64,000 nucleotides of DNA from CADCUY01 sp964242735 (GTDB taxonomy: Bacteria > Actinomycetota > Actinomycetes > Actinomycetales > Quadrisphaeraceae). The stretch spans positions 1 to 64,000 of the forward strand of contig CAXTAK010000018.1 of the NCBI GenBank assembly GCA_964242735.1, written 5' to 3'. Of the stretch, positions 1 through 8,728 are shown piece after piece (position 1 is the first letter of the stretch; every line of letters starts with the position of its first letter). The notes beneath the pieces are model-generated. The model did not search any database. It was not told the DNA's origin and saw only the letters and a program-made list of their open reading frames with translations. The position numbers were made by a program, and so were the translations under genes.

Positions 1-746
1 CGCTGGGTCTCCACGCCCTCGGCGGTCTCGACGAAGTGCGCCTGGTTGCCGATGCCGTGGGTGGCCATCACGTGCGCCTCCAGCTCGGCGCTGCGCGGCC
101 CCGCGGCCCACTGCACCGCGCCCATCACCGAGGCCCCCAGGTGCAGCCGCGCGGGGCGCTCGCCGGCGGCGGCGACCATGGCGGCGAAGACCTCGAGCAC
201 CTCGGCCTCGGGCGCGGACTCGTCGTCGAGGCGGATCGCCGGCACCGTGCGCAGCCCGGCGTCCGCGGAGCCCTGCATCTGCCGGACCGTGAACTCCGGC
301 GGGTGGAGCGCTGCCAGGCGCGCCGAGGCGGTGCCCGGGTCGTACTGCCACACCACGCGGGACTGCAGGAAGTCGTAGGCGCTGGTGACGCCGTTGGCGA
401 GGAAGTCCAGCGCCCCGTGCAGGGAGCACCAGTACACGTCCTCGGGGGAGGTGTGGGTGAAGACGTCCATCATCGACGCCACCCACGGGTACAGCGCGGA
501 GCCGGGCGAGATGCCCCGCAGGCCCGAGGTGAACAGGTGGGAGTGCGCCGAGACGAAGCCCGGGGCGACCATCGCCCCGCCGACGTCGAGGACCTCGCCC
601 CCGGTGCCCGCGGGCGGGTCCCCGGGCCCGATGCCGGTGATGCGCCCGTCGTCCCCGACGCCCATCCACCCGCGGTAGGTGTCAGGGCCGCCGCCAGCTC
701 CGTCGTCCGCCATCGGCAGCAGCACCGCGTCGACCACGGTCAGCAC
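1..746 (-). CDS. Amidohydrolase family protein, 3' end outside window
   Basis: This is the N-terminal 248 codons of a metal-dependent amidohydrolase; the rest lies beyond base 1. The beta-strand GAMVAPGFVSAHSHLFTSG carries the metal-binding HxH (His68, His70). A segment with MATHGIGNQAHFVET near the window edge resembles the next metal-binding strand. The overall look is that of the cytosine-deaminase/TrzN-AtzA-like deaminase and chlorohydrolase group, but the substrate cannot be read. The GTG start at 746 has GAGG seven bases upstream and lies 10 bp after the creatininase-like gene, so the two are probably co-transcribed with the FAD oxidase upstream. An ATG at 760 is excluded because its frame stops after six codons. 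Confidence 0.8.
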   Translation of the reverse strand, partial: MLTVVDAVLLPMADDGAGGGPDTYRGWMGVGDDGRITGIGPGDPPAGTGGEVLDVGGAMVAPGFVSAHSHLFTSGLRGISPGSALYPWVASMMDVFTHTSPEDVYWCSLHGALDFLANGVTSAYDFLQSRVVWQYDPGTASARLAALHPPEFTVRQMQGSADAGLRTVPAIRLDDESAPEAEVLEVFAAMVAAAGERPARLHLGASVMGAVQWAAGPRSAELEAHVMATHGIGNQAHFVETAEGVETQ

Positions 747-756
747 CCGGCGGCCC

Positions 757-1551
757 TCATGAGCGCACAGCGCCGGCGACGTCGAACCGCGACGCCTCCT
801 CGACGACCCGGGCCAGGTGCTCCACCGCCGCCTGGAACAGCACGAGCCCGTGCTCGGCGGTGGCGCCGGTGGGGTCACCGATGTGCCCGTCGGGCCCGAA
901 GTCGTCCGCCGTCCACCCGAAGCTGACCGCGCGGCCGAAGCCGATGAGCTCGAAGTCGCGCAGCTGCTCCGGCACCGCGGGGGTGGCGAGGTCCATCCGC
1001 ACCAGCTCCGGGCGCAGGTGCAGCACGAGCGAGGTCTCCGCGTGCCCGCCGTGCACGCCCATCCCGTGCTCGCTGGCCGCCCCACCGCCCACGCCCCCCT
1101 GGCCTCCTCGGTCGGGGGGCACCGCGAGGTGGGCGAGGAAGGTGCGCAGCCCGAACCGCCGGCGCAGCTCCCGGCACGCCACCTGGGCGAGCGCGGAGTT
1201 GCCGCCGTGCCCGTTGACGAACAGCAGCCGGGTGATCCCCGACGTCGCCAGCGAGCGCCCGAGGTCGACCAGGACGGCCATCAGGGTCTCGTGGCTGAGC
1301 CACAGCGTGCCGGGGAACGCCGCGTGCTCGTCGGACTTGGTGTGCGCCAGCCCCGGCAGCAGGACGGCGCTGACGCCGGCGGCGGCGGCGTCAGCGACCG
1401 CCGCCTCCGCCGCGGACGTCGCGGTGACCCAGTCGGTGGAGACGGGCAGGTGCGGGCCGTGCTGCTCGATCGCGCCCAGCGGCAGCACCGCCACCGTGCT
1501 CGCGGGCAGGGCGGCGACCTCGGGCCAGGTGAGGTCGGCCCACCGCGTCAC
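757..1551 (-). CDS. Creatininase family hydrolase
   Basis: The 264-residue protein has the creatininase fold signature: LGAIEQHGPHLPVSTDW (Glu29, His31, Asp40), VNGHGGNS in the middle and EHGMGVHGGHAETS later. These residues bind two metal ions. Family members hydrolyse cyclic or linear amides such as creatinine or formamidopyrimidines, and MftE acts on a peptide. No mycofactocin genes are near, so an amide hydrolase on a small heterocycle is more likely (inference). The GTG at 1551 is preferred over an upstream start at 1698 because the extra residues are Arg/Pro-rich and overlap the neighbouring gene. It starts 14 bp after the FAD oxidase and ends 10 bp before the amidohydrolase. Confidence 0.85.
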   Translation of the reverse strand: MTRWADLTWPEVAALPASTVAVLPLGAIEQHGPHLPVSTDWVTATSAAEAAVADAAAAGVSAVLLPGLAHTKSDEHAAFPGTLWLSHETLMAVLVDLGRSLATSGITRLLFVNGHGGNSALAQVACRELRRRFGLRTFLAHLAVPPDRGGQGGVGGGAASEHGMGVHGGHAETSLVLHLRPELVRMDLATPAVPEQLRDFELIGFGRAVSFGWTADDFGPDGHIGDPTGATAEHGLVLFQAAVEHLARVVEEASRFDVAGAVRS

Positions 1552-1565
1552 CCGTCCGGGCGGCA

Positions 1566-2924
1566 CTACCGGACGCCGATGGTCACGCGCGTGTCCACCG
1601 GCGGGGCGTCGACAAGCTTGCCGGGGTTCAGCAGCCCCTTGGGGTCGGTGGTGCGCGCGGTCTCGCGGGCCAGGTCGACGTTGCGGTCGACGTACCACTG
1701 GTGCGGGGAGTGCACACCCATCCCGATCGCCTCGAAGCGCGGCACCCCGGCGAGCACCTGCTCCTCGCCGGCGTAGTCACCGACCACCATGGCCAGCGGC
1801 GCGCGCTCCATGAGCTCCAGGTGCAGCAGGGTGCCGGGGTAGATCGCGCGGACGGCGTCGGGGTCGTCCCAGATGGCCGTCCCGCCGGTCTCCATGTGGA
1901 AGCACGGGTGGCCGGCGCGCTGGCGGAAGTAGACGGGGTGGTTGTACGACATCCCCGACAGCACGTCGGTGGCCGCGTAGTCCTCGATCACCGCCACCAC
2001 CTCCCCGCCGCCGTCGACGACGCGACGGGTGAGCTCGCCCACGGTGGAGGCCTCGGCGATGACCCGCAGGCTGTGCTGCGTCGCGTCGAGGGGGAACGGC
2101 GCGGGCAGCGTCGCGACCAGCGCCGGCTCGTCGGCGGAGGCCAGCCGGGGCAGCACGGGCAGGTCGAGCAGCGAGCGGTGGACGGCGACCGTCTGGGGGT
2201 AGGTCGGGAACGAGGCGTACACGGCGACCCAGTCGCGCGCGGGGTCGGTGCGCACCGTGACCTCGGTGAGGATCCCGGTGACGCCGTAGGTGTGGATGTA
2301 GGGGGCCATGGCGTCGCCGGTGAACGTGCGCGTGGTCCCCGAGCCGTCCATCGGCGCGACGGTCACCGAGACCACCCACCCGTCGGTGGTGGTGCCCCGC
2401 TCGATGGTGCCGGTGCCCGCGCTGCCCCCGGCGAGGAAGCCGCCGATGGTCGAGCCCTTCGTCGAGGGGAAGATCCAGATGTCGCGGCCGGCGGCCCGGG
2501 CGGCGGCGTCGACGTCGGTCAGGCGGGCGCCCGCGCCGGCGGTGAGGGTCTCGCCGTCCACGCGGACGGCGTCGAGGGAGCGCAGGTCGAGCAGCACCCC
2601 GCCGTCGAAGGGGGTGGCCTGCCCGTAGTTGCCGGTGCCCGCGCCGCGGGGGGTGACGGGCACGTCGAGCCCGTGGGCCAGCTGCAGGATCCGCGGCACC
2701 TGCTCGGGGCTGGTCGGGCGGACGGCGACGTCGGCCACGTAGCGCCCCGGCGGCACCTTCTCGGCGAGCACCGGTGACATGCGCGCCCAGTCGGAGGAGA
2801 CCTTGACCAGCTTGCGCGGGTCGGTGGTCACCGCGTCGGCGCCGAGCTCCTCCGCCAGGATCGCGGTCAACACCGCTGCGCCGGCCGCTGTCGTGCCACG
2901 GTGGGGCGCTGGGGCGTCGATCAT
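1566..2924 (-). CDS. FAD-binding oxidoreductase (GlcD/PCMH type)
   Basis: This 452-residue flavoprotein shows the PCMH-type FAD-binding pattern: VRPTSPEQVPRILQLAH, the pyrophosphate loop VTPRGAGTGNYGQATPFDGG, and GSTIGGFLAGGSAGTG about 80 residues on. The C-terminal end TDPKGLLNPGKLV is typical of the glycolate oxidase GlcD/vanillyl-alcohol oxidase group. It would oxidise a small hydroxy or amine substrate, unidentified. The ATG at 2924 is the first gene of a minus-strand group continuing into the creatininase and amidohydrolase genes, and it diverges from the PNPOx-like gene over only 48 bp. Its place in the locus suggests an oxidation step in the same pathway (inference). Confidence 0.85.
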   Translation of the reverse strand: MIDAPAPHRGTTAAGAAVLTAILAEELGADAVTTDPRKLVKVSSDWARMSPVLAEKVPPGRYVADVAVRPTSPEQVPRILQLAHGLDVPVTPRGAGTGNYGQATPFDGGVLLDLRSLDAVRVDGETLTAGAGARLTDVDAAARAAGRDIWIFPSTKGSTIGGFLAGGSAGTGTIERGTTTDGWVVSVTVAPMDGSGTTRTFTGDAMAPYIHTYGVTGILTEVTVRTDPARDWVAVYASFPTYPQTVAVHRSLLDLPVLPRLASADEPALVATLPAPFPLDATQHSLRVIAEASTVGELTRRVVDGGGEVVAVIEDYAATDVLSGMSYNHPVYFRQRAGHPCFHMETGGTAIWDDPDAVRAIYPGTLLHLELMERAPLAMVVGDYAGEEQVLAGVPRFEAIGMGVHSPHQWYVDRNVDLARETARTTDPKGLLNPGKLVDAPPVDTRVTIGVR

Positions 2925-2972
2925 CGTCCGACGCTAGGCAGCCGGTGTTTCACCCCGATGAACGGATGAGTC

Positions 2973-3611
2973 GTGGACGTGACGCAGGGCGTGCAACGCC
3001 GCTCGACGGACGAGGTCCTGGCGGACGACCCCCTGGTGCAGCTCGCCGCCTGGGCCGGGGACGCGGCCGGGCTCGCAGGGCCGACCACCATGGTGCTCGC
3101 GACGGCGGACGCCGACGCCGCGCCGCACGCGCGCACGGTGGTGGTCACCACCATCGGGCCCGGCGGGCTGCGCTTCCACTCCTCCTCCCCCACGGGCAAG
3201 ACGGCGGACCTCGCGGTCAACCCGCGCGCCAGCGGGGTGCTGCACTGGCCCGCGCTCGGGCGCCAGGCGGTGGTCACCGGAGCGGCGACCACGCTGCCCG
3301 ACGACGTCTCCGACGCCGCGTACCCCACCCGCCCGCGCCAGCTGCAGCTCCTGGGCTGGGTCTACGAGGAGCTGGCGCGCTCCGCGGCGGGTCCGCACGG
3401 GGAGCAGGCGCCGGGCGCGGTCGAGGCGAGCTTCGAGGCCGTCGGGCTCCGCGACCCGGCGAGCCCGGCGCGGCCGTCGACGTGGTGCACGCTCGAGCTG
3501 AGCCCGCACCAGGTGGACCTGTGGCGCGCCGGCGACGACCGCACCCCACCGCGCCGGACCCGGTACGTGCTGGCGGACGGCGGCTGGCGCTCGTTCCCGG
3601 TGCTGCCGTGA
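2973..3611 (+). CDS. PNPOx-like flavin-dependent oxidase (PdxH family)
   Basis: The 212-residue protein matches the pyridoxamine 5'-phosphate oxidase fold. It has MVLATADADAAPHARTVVV near residue 45, RFHSSSPTGKTADLAVNP, and the dimerisation-domain WCTLELSPHQVDLWRAG followed by RTRYVLADGGW. True PdxH proteins have R.V.L and FTNY..RK motifs; here they are altered (FHSSSPTGKT), so a divergent paralogue acting on another substrate is likely. The start is GTG at 2973. It reads opposite to the FAD oxidase and is followed by a truncated oxygenase. Confidence 0.75.
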   Translation: MDVTQGVQRRSTDEVLADDPLVQLAAWAGDAAGLAGPTTMVLATADADAAPHARTVVVTTIGPGGLRFHSSSPTGKTADLAVNPRASGVLHWPALGRQAVVTGAATTLPDDVSDAAYPTRPRQLQLLGWVYEELARSAAGPHGEQAPGAVEASFEAVGLRDPASPARPSTWCTLELSPHQVDLWRAGDDRTPPRRTRYVLADGGWRSFPVLP

Positions 3612-3645
3612 CACCAGCGCAGCGCGCGGTCAGCGCAGTGGGGCC

Positions 3646-4020
3646 ACGACCTTCGAGGTGCTCCGCGTCGACGGCACCTGGCACGACGTCATGCCCGCCG
3701 AGGGAGCGCTGCCGGTCGACCTCGGCGACCTCGTGGCGCGGTGGACGAACGCGAGGTGGGCCTCCACCCTGCACCGGGTCGAGCCGCCGGTGGTGGGCGG
3801 CACGGTCGTGCGCCGGCGCTCCGCGGCGTTCCTCCACGACGGGGACGTCGAGGCGGTGATCACCGCGCTGCCCACGTGCGTGCCCGAGCGCGAGGCGCCG
3901 GTGCACCCGCCGACCACCATCGGGGGGCACCTGCGGGCGGAGCTCGCCGGCTCCCGCGCCGGGCGGGTGCACACCGCCGCGGCGCGGGACGCCGCCCGCG
4001 TGCTCTCGTCGTCGCGCTGA
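3646..4020 (+). pseudogene. C-terminal remnant of a 2-oxoglutarate/Fe(II) oxygenase
   Basis: The frame encodes only the last 125 or so residues of an isopenicillin-N-synthase-type dioxygenase. Visible are LEVL-like TFEVLRVDGTWHDVMP, GDLVARWTNARWASTLHRV with the distal iron-ligand His, and the R-x-S co-substrate motif in VRRRSAAFLHDGD. The N-terminal half, including the HxD iron ligands, is absent, and there is no room for it because the PNPOx-like gene ends at 3611. The protein cannot bind iron normally, so this is a deletion remnant. A GTG at 3658 could still start a 120-residue product. The matching half may have been lost when the upstream gene arrived. Confidence 0.7.
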
Positions 4021-4053
4021 GCCGCAGAGGCGCCACCGGGGGAGGCTGGCGGC

Positions 4054-5268
4054 TCAGCTCGGCAGGCCGATCGAGTCGTCGATGAACTCGTTGGTCACCA
4101 GGTCCTCGGCGGTCAGCCCCGGCGTCGGCGGGGTGCCCTGCTCGGTGGCGATGGGGGTGACGATGTCGATCGTCTCCTGCACCCGCTCCAGGTCGAAGTC
4201 GCCGAGCGTCTCGTTCTCACCGTTGCCCACCAGCCCCAGCTCCAGCTGCTGCTCCACGGAGAAGTCGGCCATGCCGCGGGAGTACACCCACCCGGTGTCG
4301 TACTCCTCGACCAGTTCCAGGATCAGCTCGTTGGTCCCCCCCGGGTCCGCGACGTAGTCGACCTGCGCCTGCTGCACCACCGGCACCAGCTCCGTCAGGC
4401 ACCCGGACAGGGTCTCGAGGTTCTCGGGCACCACCGACAGCGTGGCGACGTACGTCGGGAAGCCCGCGTCGTCCAGCAGCTCGAAGTCCACCGGCTTGCC
4501 CCACGCGTCGACCTCCTCCTCGTAGAGGTACGGCTCGGCGCTGGCGAAGCCCTGCTGGGCTGCTTCCCCCTGGGCGGCGACGAAGGCGGCGGGGCTGCCG
4601 TCGTAGCTGCCGTTGGTGTTCGCCTCGTCGACGATGCCCGCGCCGGTGAAGTAGTCCATGTACGAGGAGCCCTCGAAGAACAGGATCGTCGCGTCGGTCC
4701 GGCCGAGGTCGGCGATGGTCTGCACGTCGGGGTACGTCTCGGGGTCCCACATGATCATCTGCGGGTTGACGTCGAGGGGCGCGACGACGCTGACCGTGGG
4801 CTGGGTGCTCGACAGGCGGGTCTGGGCGTCGGTGTCGGCGTAGCCGAGGGTGATGGCGTCGTCGGTGTACATCTGGGTGACCACCGGCTCGAAGCCGATC
4901 GCCGGTCCGCCGGCCCGCACCTCGAGCTCGACGCCGGTGGGATCGCCCGCGGCGTCGACCAGCGACCCGCGCACGGTCTTGCCGCCCGCGTCGATCGCGG
5001 GGTCGTCACCGAGCATCTGGTACAGCCCGCCGTGCTCGGCCTCGGGGTTCCAGTCGGTCTGGATGGTCACGACGTCGGGGCAGCCGGCCGCGGCGAGGTC
5101 GGTGGCGCCGATCTCGCCGGCGTCCGTCGTGGCCGCGGCGGTGTCGGTGTCGGTCGAACCACCGCCGCACCCGGTGAGGGCGAGGGCTGTCATCAGGCCC
5201 GTGGTCAGGAGCCCGGCGGCGGGGGCGAGACGTCGGGCGGGGCTGCGGGTGGCGCGGCGCGAGGGCAT
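4054..5268 (-). CDS. ABC transporter substrate-binding lipoprotein (NMT1/THI5-like)
   Basis: A 404-residue exported lipoprotein. The N-terminus is basic and hydrophobic and ends in the lipobox LALTGCGGG with the lipidated Cys34, then a Ser/Thr/Asp linker. The mature part holds TDWNPEAEHGGLYQM, the signature of NMT1/THI5-like and SsuA-type binding proteins that capture hydroxymethylpyrimidine, nitrogen heterocycles or sulfonates. The ATG at 5268 is chosen because it gives a normal signal peptide; the open frame further upstream lies in the permease. It follows the permease by 64 bp and completes a three-gene importer. Next to two deaminase-like amidohydrolases, a pyrimidine-like ligand is the best guess. 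Confidence 0.85.
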   Translation of the reverse strand: MPSRRATRSPARRLAPAAGLLTTGLMTALALTGCGGGSTDTDTAAATTDAGEIGATDLAAAGCPDVVTIQTDWNPEAEHGGLYQMLGDDPAIDAGGKTVRGSLVDAAGDPTGVELEVRAGGPAIGFEPVVTQMYTDDAITLGYADTDAQTRLSSTQPTVSVVAPLDVNPQMIMWDPETYPDVQTIADLGRTDATILFFEGSSYMDYFTGAGIVDEANTNGSYDGSPAAFVAAQGEAAQQGFASAEPYLYEEEVDAWGKPVDFELLDDAGFPTYVATLSVVPENLETLSGCLTELVPVVQQAQVDYVADPGGTNELILELVEEYDTGWVYSRGMADFSVEQQLELGLVGNGENETLGDFDLERVQETIDIVTPIATEQGTPPTPGLTAEDLVTNEFIDDSIGLPS

Positions 5269-5332
5269 GGCGGTCTCCAGGGTCGAGCGAGCGGGGTGCG
5301 GGGTGTGTGGTGCTCCAGCGGGGTGCGGGGGG

Positions 5333-6250
5333 TCAGCTCTGACCGCGGGACTCCTGGTACCAGCGGCCGACGGCGCGCCGGGAGAGCCAGCCGAAGAGCA
5401 GGAAGACGGCGACCCCGATGAGCGAGGCGACGATGATCGCGGCGAACAGCTCCGGTGACTGCAGCCGTGCCCGGTAGTTGTCGATGAGGATGCCCATGCC
5501 GGGCTCCCCCTGCTTGAAGAACAGGTCACCGACGATGGCGCCGATCACGCTGAGGCCCGCGGCGATGCGCAGGCCCGCGAAGATCGCCGGCATGGCGGCG
5601 GGCAGCTGGAGCTTCATCAGCCGGGTCCGCCGCGAGACCCCGTGCAGGGTGAAGAGCTCGTGGTGGCCGCGGTCGACGGACTGCAGCCCGAACAGGGTGT
5701 TCGCCACGATCGGGAACAGGGAGATCAGGACGCACACGACCACCCGCGAGCGGAACCCGTAGCCGGACCAGAACGCGATCAGCGGCACGAGCGCGAGGAT
5801 CGGCACGCACTGCAGCATCACCGCGTACGGGAACAGGGACCGCTCCACCCACCGCGCCTGGCTCATCGCGACCGCCCACACCGTGCCGATGACGATGGCG
5901 ATGGCCAGCCCGGTGGCGGCGACCACGACGGTGCGCCCCGCCGCCTCGGCGAGGCGTGCCAGCACGGCGGGGTCGAGGAACGCCTCGATGAGCACCGCGT
6001 GCGGGGGCGGCAGCAGGAACTGGATGTCCTCGTCGAGCAGGGAGGAGATCAGGTACCACAGCGCGAGGATCAGCCCGAGGACGACCAGCGGCGGCCCCCA
6101 GGCAATCGTGCGCGCGCCCCGGCGCGACGTCGGGCCCGCCTCAGCGGGCGCGGTGTCGGCCGCTGCGGGGTCGCGGAGGTCGAGCGTCGCCGGGGTGGTG
6201 GTCGCGGCGGACACCGGGCTGGTCGACGGGCGGGAGGTCTGCGTGCTCAC
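5333..6250 (-). CDS. ABC transporter permease (SsuC/TauC/ThiX type)
   Basis: A 305-residue inner-membrane protein with a hydrophilic N-terminus of about 45 residues and six predicted membrane segments. The binding-protein-dependent transport loop (EAA-type, SVDRGHHELFTLHGVSRRTRLMKLQLPAAMP) lies around residues 190-225. It is the membrane channel of the importer encoded with the genes on either side. The GTG at 6250 overlaps the stop of the ATPase gene (GTGA), which indicates translational coupling. The family imports sulfonates, taurine, nitrate or pyrimidine precursors, so the ligand has to be inferred from context. Confidence 0.88.
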   Translation of the reverse strand: MSTQTSRPSTSPVSAATTTPATLDLRDPAAADTAPAEAGPTSRRGARTIAWGPPLVVLGLILALWYLISSLLDEDIQFLLPPPHAVLIEAFLDPAVLARLAEAAGRTVVVAATGLAIAIVIGTVWAVAMSQARWVERSLFPYAVMLQCVPILALVPLIAFWSGYGFRSRVVVCVLISLFPIVANTLFGLQSVDRGHHELFTLHGVSRRTRLMKLQLPAAMPAIFAGLRIAAGLSVIGAIVGDLFFKQGEPGMGILIDNYRARLQSPELFAAIIVASLIGVAVFLLFGWLSRRAVGRWYQESRGQS

Positions 6251-7029
6251 CGGTGGCCACCGCGCAGGGCGGCCGAGACCTCGCCGGAGAGCGCGGCGAA
6301 CTCAGGGGTGAAGCGCAGCTCCGGCGTCCGGTCACGCCCGAACGGGACGTCGAAGGAGGCGACGACGCGCCCCGGCCGCCCCGACATCACCAAGACCCGG
6401 GTGGAGAGGTAGACCGCCTCCGAGACCGAGTGGGTGATGAACAGGGCGCCGAAGCCCTTCGCGGCGGCCAGGCGCAGCAGCTCGTCGTTCAGGCGCTCGC
6501 GGGTGATCTCGTCGAGCGCGCCGAACGGCTCGTCGAACAGGAACAGCCCCGGGTCGAGCACCAGGGAGCGGGCCAGCGACGTGCGCATCCTCATGCCACC
6601 GGACAGCGCTCCCGGCAGCTTCTGCTCCTGGCCGGTGAGGCCGACCATGTCGATCGCCGTGCGCGCCGCGGCGCGGGCGGCGTCGCGGCCGACGCCCTCC
6701 AGCTCGGCGAGGAGCTCCACGTTGCGCGCCACCGTGCGCCACGGCAGCAGCGTCGCGTCCTGGAAGACGTAGCCGACGCGCCCGGCGGCCGTCTCGGCCA
6801 CCCCCGACGTCGCCGGCGTCAGCCCCGAGGCGATGCGCAGCAGGGTGGACTTCCCGCACCCCGAGGGGCCCACCACGGTGACGAAGTCGCCGCGCGCGAC
6901 GTCGAGGTCGACGCCCTCCAGCGCCACCGTGCCGTCCGGGAAGGTCTTCGACACCCCGGCGAAGCGCAGGACCCGCTCACCGCCCGCCGGGGGGGCGGGA
7001 GCGCCCGCGCGCTCCCGGGTGCTCGACAT
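6247..7029 (-). CDS. ABC transporter ATP-binding protein (SsuB/TauB type)
   Basis: About 260 residues with all nucleotide-binding motifs: Walker A VGPSGCGKSTLL, Q-loop YVFQDATLLPW, signature LSGGMRMRTSLARSL, Walker B LFLFDEPFGALDE and the switch His in LFITHSVSEAVYL. It powers the importer with the overlapping permease. The ATG at 7029 is used; a GTG at 7035 would add two residues and neither has a strong ribosome-binding site. A 70-bp gap separates it from the cytosine-deaminase-like gene upstream, so the four genes 8371-4054 may form one transcript. Confidence 0.9.
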   Translation of the reverse strand: MSSTRERAGAPAPPAGGERVLRFAGVSKTFPDGTVALEGVDLDVARGDFVTVVGPSGCGKSTLLRIASGLTPATSGVAETAAGRVGYVFQDATLLPWRTVARNVELLAELEGVGRDAARAAARTAIDMVGLTGQEQKLPGALSGGMRMRTSLARSLVLDPGLFLFDEPFGALDEITRERLNDELLRLAAAKGFGALFITHSVSEAVYLSTRVLVMSGRPGRVVASFDVPFGRDRTPELRFTPEFAALSGEVSAALRGGHR

Positions 7030-7099
7030 GATCACGCCCGCACGATGCTGGGCGCGTGTTTCGGGCGTGCGTGCCCCGCGTGAACGCGGTGTTCCGCGC

Positions 7100-8371
7100 T
7101 CAGCCGCTGCAGCTCGTGCGTGGACGCGTGCCTCCGCGCGGCGCCACCAGCAGGTCGCGCTCCACGCGGGTGCGGGCGACGAGCCGGCCGCCGGAGATGA
7201 CGAGCCGCGCGGTGCCGGCCCCGGCGACCGCGGCGTCGAGGGACTCCGCGCGGACGGCGAGCAGCTCGGCCACCGACCCGACGGCCACTGCCGGTACGGG
7301 CAGCCCCATGGTGCGCCGGGCGCCGGCCGAGACCGCGTGCCACGCCTCCCCGGTCGACAGGTGCCCCGCGGTCACGAGCAGGGACGCCGCCTCGCACGCG
7401 TCGGAGCGGCCCATCGGGTTGAAGGCGTCGCGCACGTTGTCACCGCCGCCCGCGAGGGCCACCCCGGCGTCCAGAAGGGCGCGCACCGCGGTCAGGCCGC
7501 GGGGGACGGCGGTCGGCGCGTCGCGGCCCTGGAGGTGGAGGTTGGTCTGGGGCAGCGCGACGACGCCGACCCCGGCGCGCGCCACCGCTGCGGCGGTCGC
7601 CCGCGCGGTCCCCGGGTCCTGCACCCCGAGGCTGACGCAGTGGCTGGCGGTGACGGCACTGACCTGCTGCCCCGCGCCCCCCGTGGCCAGGACGCGGTCG
7701 GCCAGCGCGCGCAGCCCGGTGGCGGTGGGGTCGAGGGTCTCGTCGGTGTGCAGGTCCAGGGGCAGGCCGGCCGCCGCGGCGGCGTCCCACGAGACGTCGA
7801 GGCCGACCGCGCGCTCGGCCCACAGGTGCGGGACGCCACCGACGACGTCCGCGCCGGCGTCCAGGGCGCGCGCGAGCAGCGCTGCCGCAGCTGCGGCGTC
7901 CTCACCGTCGCCCGGCGCTGAGGCGAGCGCCACGACCTGCAGCTCCACGAGGCCGGCGAGGTCGTCGCGCACCTGGCACAGCGCACGCACGTGGCGCAGC
8001 CCCGCGTGCGCGCCGACGTCGGCGTGGGTGCGGATCGCCGTGGTGCCGTTCGACAGGTGCTCCAGCGCCGCGCGGGTGGCGCGCTCGACGAGGTCGTCGT
8101 GGGTGAAGCCCGCGGCGACCTCGCGGATGGTGGTGATGGCGCCGGCGAGGTCCCCCGTGGGGTTCGGCGCCCGGTGGCTGGTCAGGGCCTTGTCGAGGTG
8201 CGCGTGGGGCTCGGCGGGCGCGGGCAGCAGCAGGTGGCCGGTGAGGTCGTGCACCTCCTCCCCGGGCCGGGGGTCCAGTGCGGCTGCCACCTCGGTGATC
8301 AGCGGCCCCTCGCAGCGCACGTCCACGACGGCGTCGTCGACGGTCGTGGCGCGGCGCAGGAGCAGGCCCAT
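7100..8371 (-). CDS. Cytosine deaminase-like amidohydrolase
   Basis: A 423-residue TIM-barrel hydrolase with the CodA order of motifs: PHAHLDKAL (His56, His58, Asp60), LDLHTDETLD near 215, TASHCVSLG near 250 and GGDNVRDAFNPMG near 320. These correspond to the metal ligands and catalytic acid of cytosine deaminase. Family members deaminate cytosine, isoguanine, creatinine or N-cyclic ureas, so the exact substrate is open. It is the first gene of the minus-strand group that continues into the ABC importer, and it diverges from the toxin-antitoxin pair. The ATG at 8371 fits the family N-terminus. Confidence 0.85.
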   Translation of the reverse strand: MGLLLRRATTVDDAVVDVRCEGPLITEVAAALDPRPGEEVHDLTGHLLLPAPAEPHAHLDKALTSHRAPNPTGDLAGAITTIREVAAGFTHDDLVERATRAALEHLSNGTTAIRTHADVGAHAGLRHVRALCQVRDDLAGLVELQVVALASAPGDGEDAAAAAALLARALDAGADVVGGVPHLWAERAVGLDVSWDAAAAAGLPLDLHTDETLDPTATGLRALADRVLATGGAGQQVSAVTASHCVSLGVQDPGTARATAAAVARAGVGVVALPQTNLHLQGRDAPTAVPRGLTAVRALLDAGVALAGGGDNVRDAFNPMGRSDACEAASLLVTAGHLSTGEAWHAVSAGARRTMGLPVPAVAVGSVAELLAVRAESLDAAVAGAGTARLVISGGRLVARTRVERDLLVAPRGGTRPRTSCSG

Positions 8372-8443
8372 GCCGGTGTGTCTACCCCGAGCGGCAGGAT
8401 CGTGGGTGGGAGTGGCACGGATCCAGATCGACCACCTGGGTGT

Positions 8444-8728
8444 GTGACATCACTGCACTTGTCGCGGGTGCAGGTGATCGTCAGCGAGGAGGAGCGCGAG
8501 GCGTTCCGTCGCCGTGCCACCGCGGCGGGCACCTCGCTCAGCTCCTGGCTGCGGGACGCCGGTCGTCAGCAGCTGGAGCGGGACCGCGGCGGGGTGCTGG
8601 GCGACGCCCGCACGGCACGGGACTCCTCCGCCTCGCTGACCGACGAGGACGCCGGGGTGGAGCCGGACTGGGCGGAGCACCGCTCGGCGCTCGCCGGTGC
8701 GCGGGACGCCCGGCTGCCCACGACGTGA
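8444..8728 (+). CDS. VapB-like antitoxin
   Basis: A 94-residue protein whose first third has the ribbon-helix-helix pattern RVQVIVSEEEREAFRRRA followed by GTSLSSWLRDAGRQQLE. The rest is acidic and probably disordered, as in antitoxins that wrap a PIN toxin. It would bind DNA as a dimer, repress its own promoter and neutralise the toxin. The GTG at 8444 is favoured because relatives carry a short leader before the first strand; GTG at 8468 is an alternative. Its TGA shares one base with the toxin ATG (TGATG). Confidence 0.78.
   Translation: MTSLHLSRVQVIVSEEEREAFRRRATAAGTSLSSWLRDAGRQQLERDRGGVLGDARTARDSSASLTDEDAGVEPDWAEHRSALAGARDARLPTT

Noticed and set aside
36..926. Plus-strand ORFs of 97-296 aa over the first 930 bases
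   Set aside because: They are antisense shadows of the amidohydrolase and creatininase genes; their sequence is Arg/Gly/His-rich with no recognisable domain.
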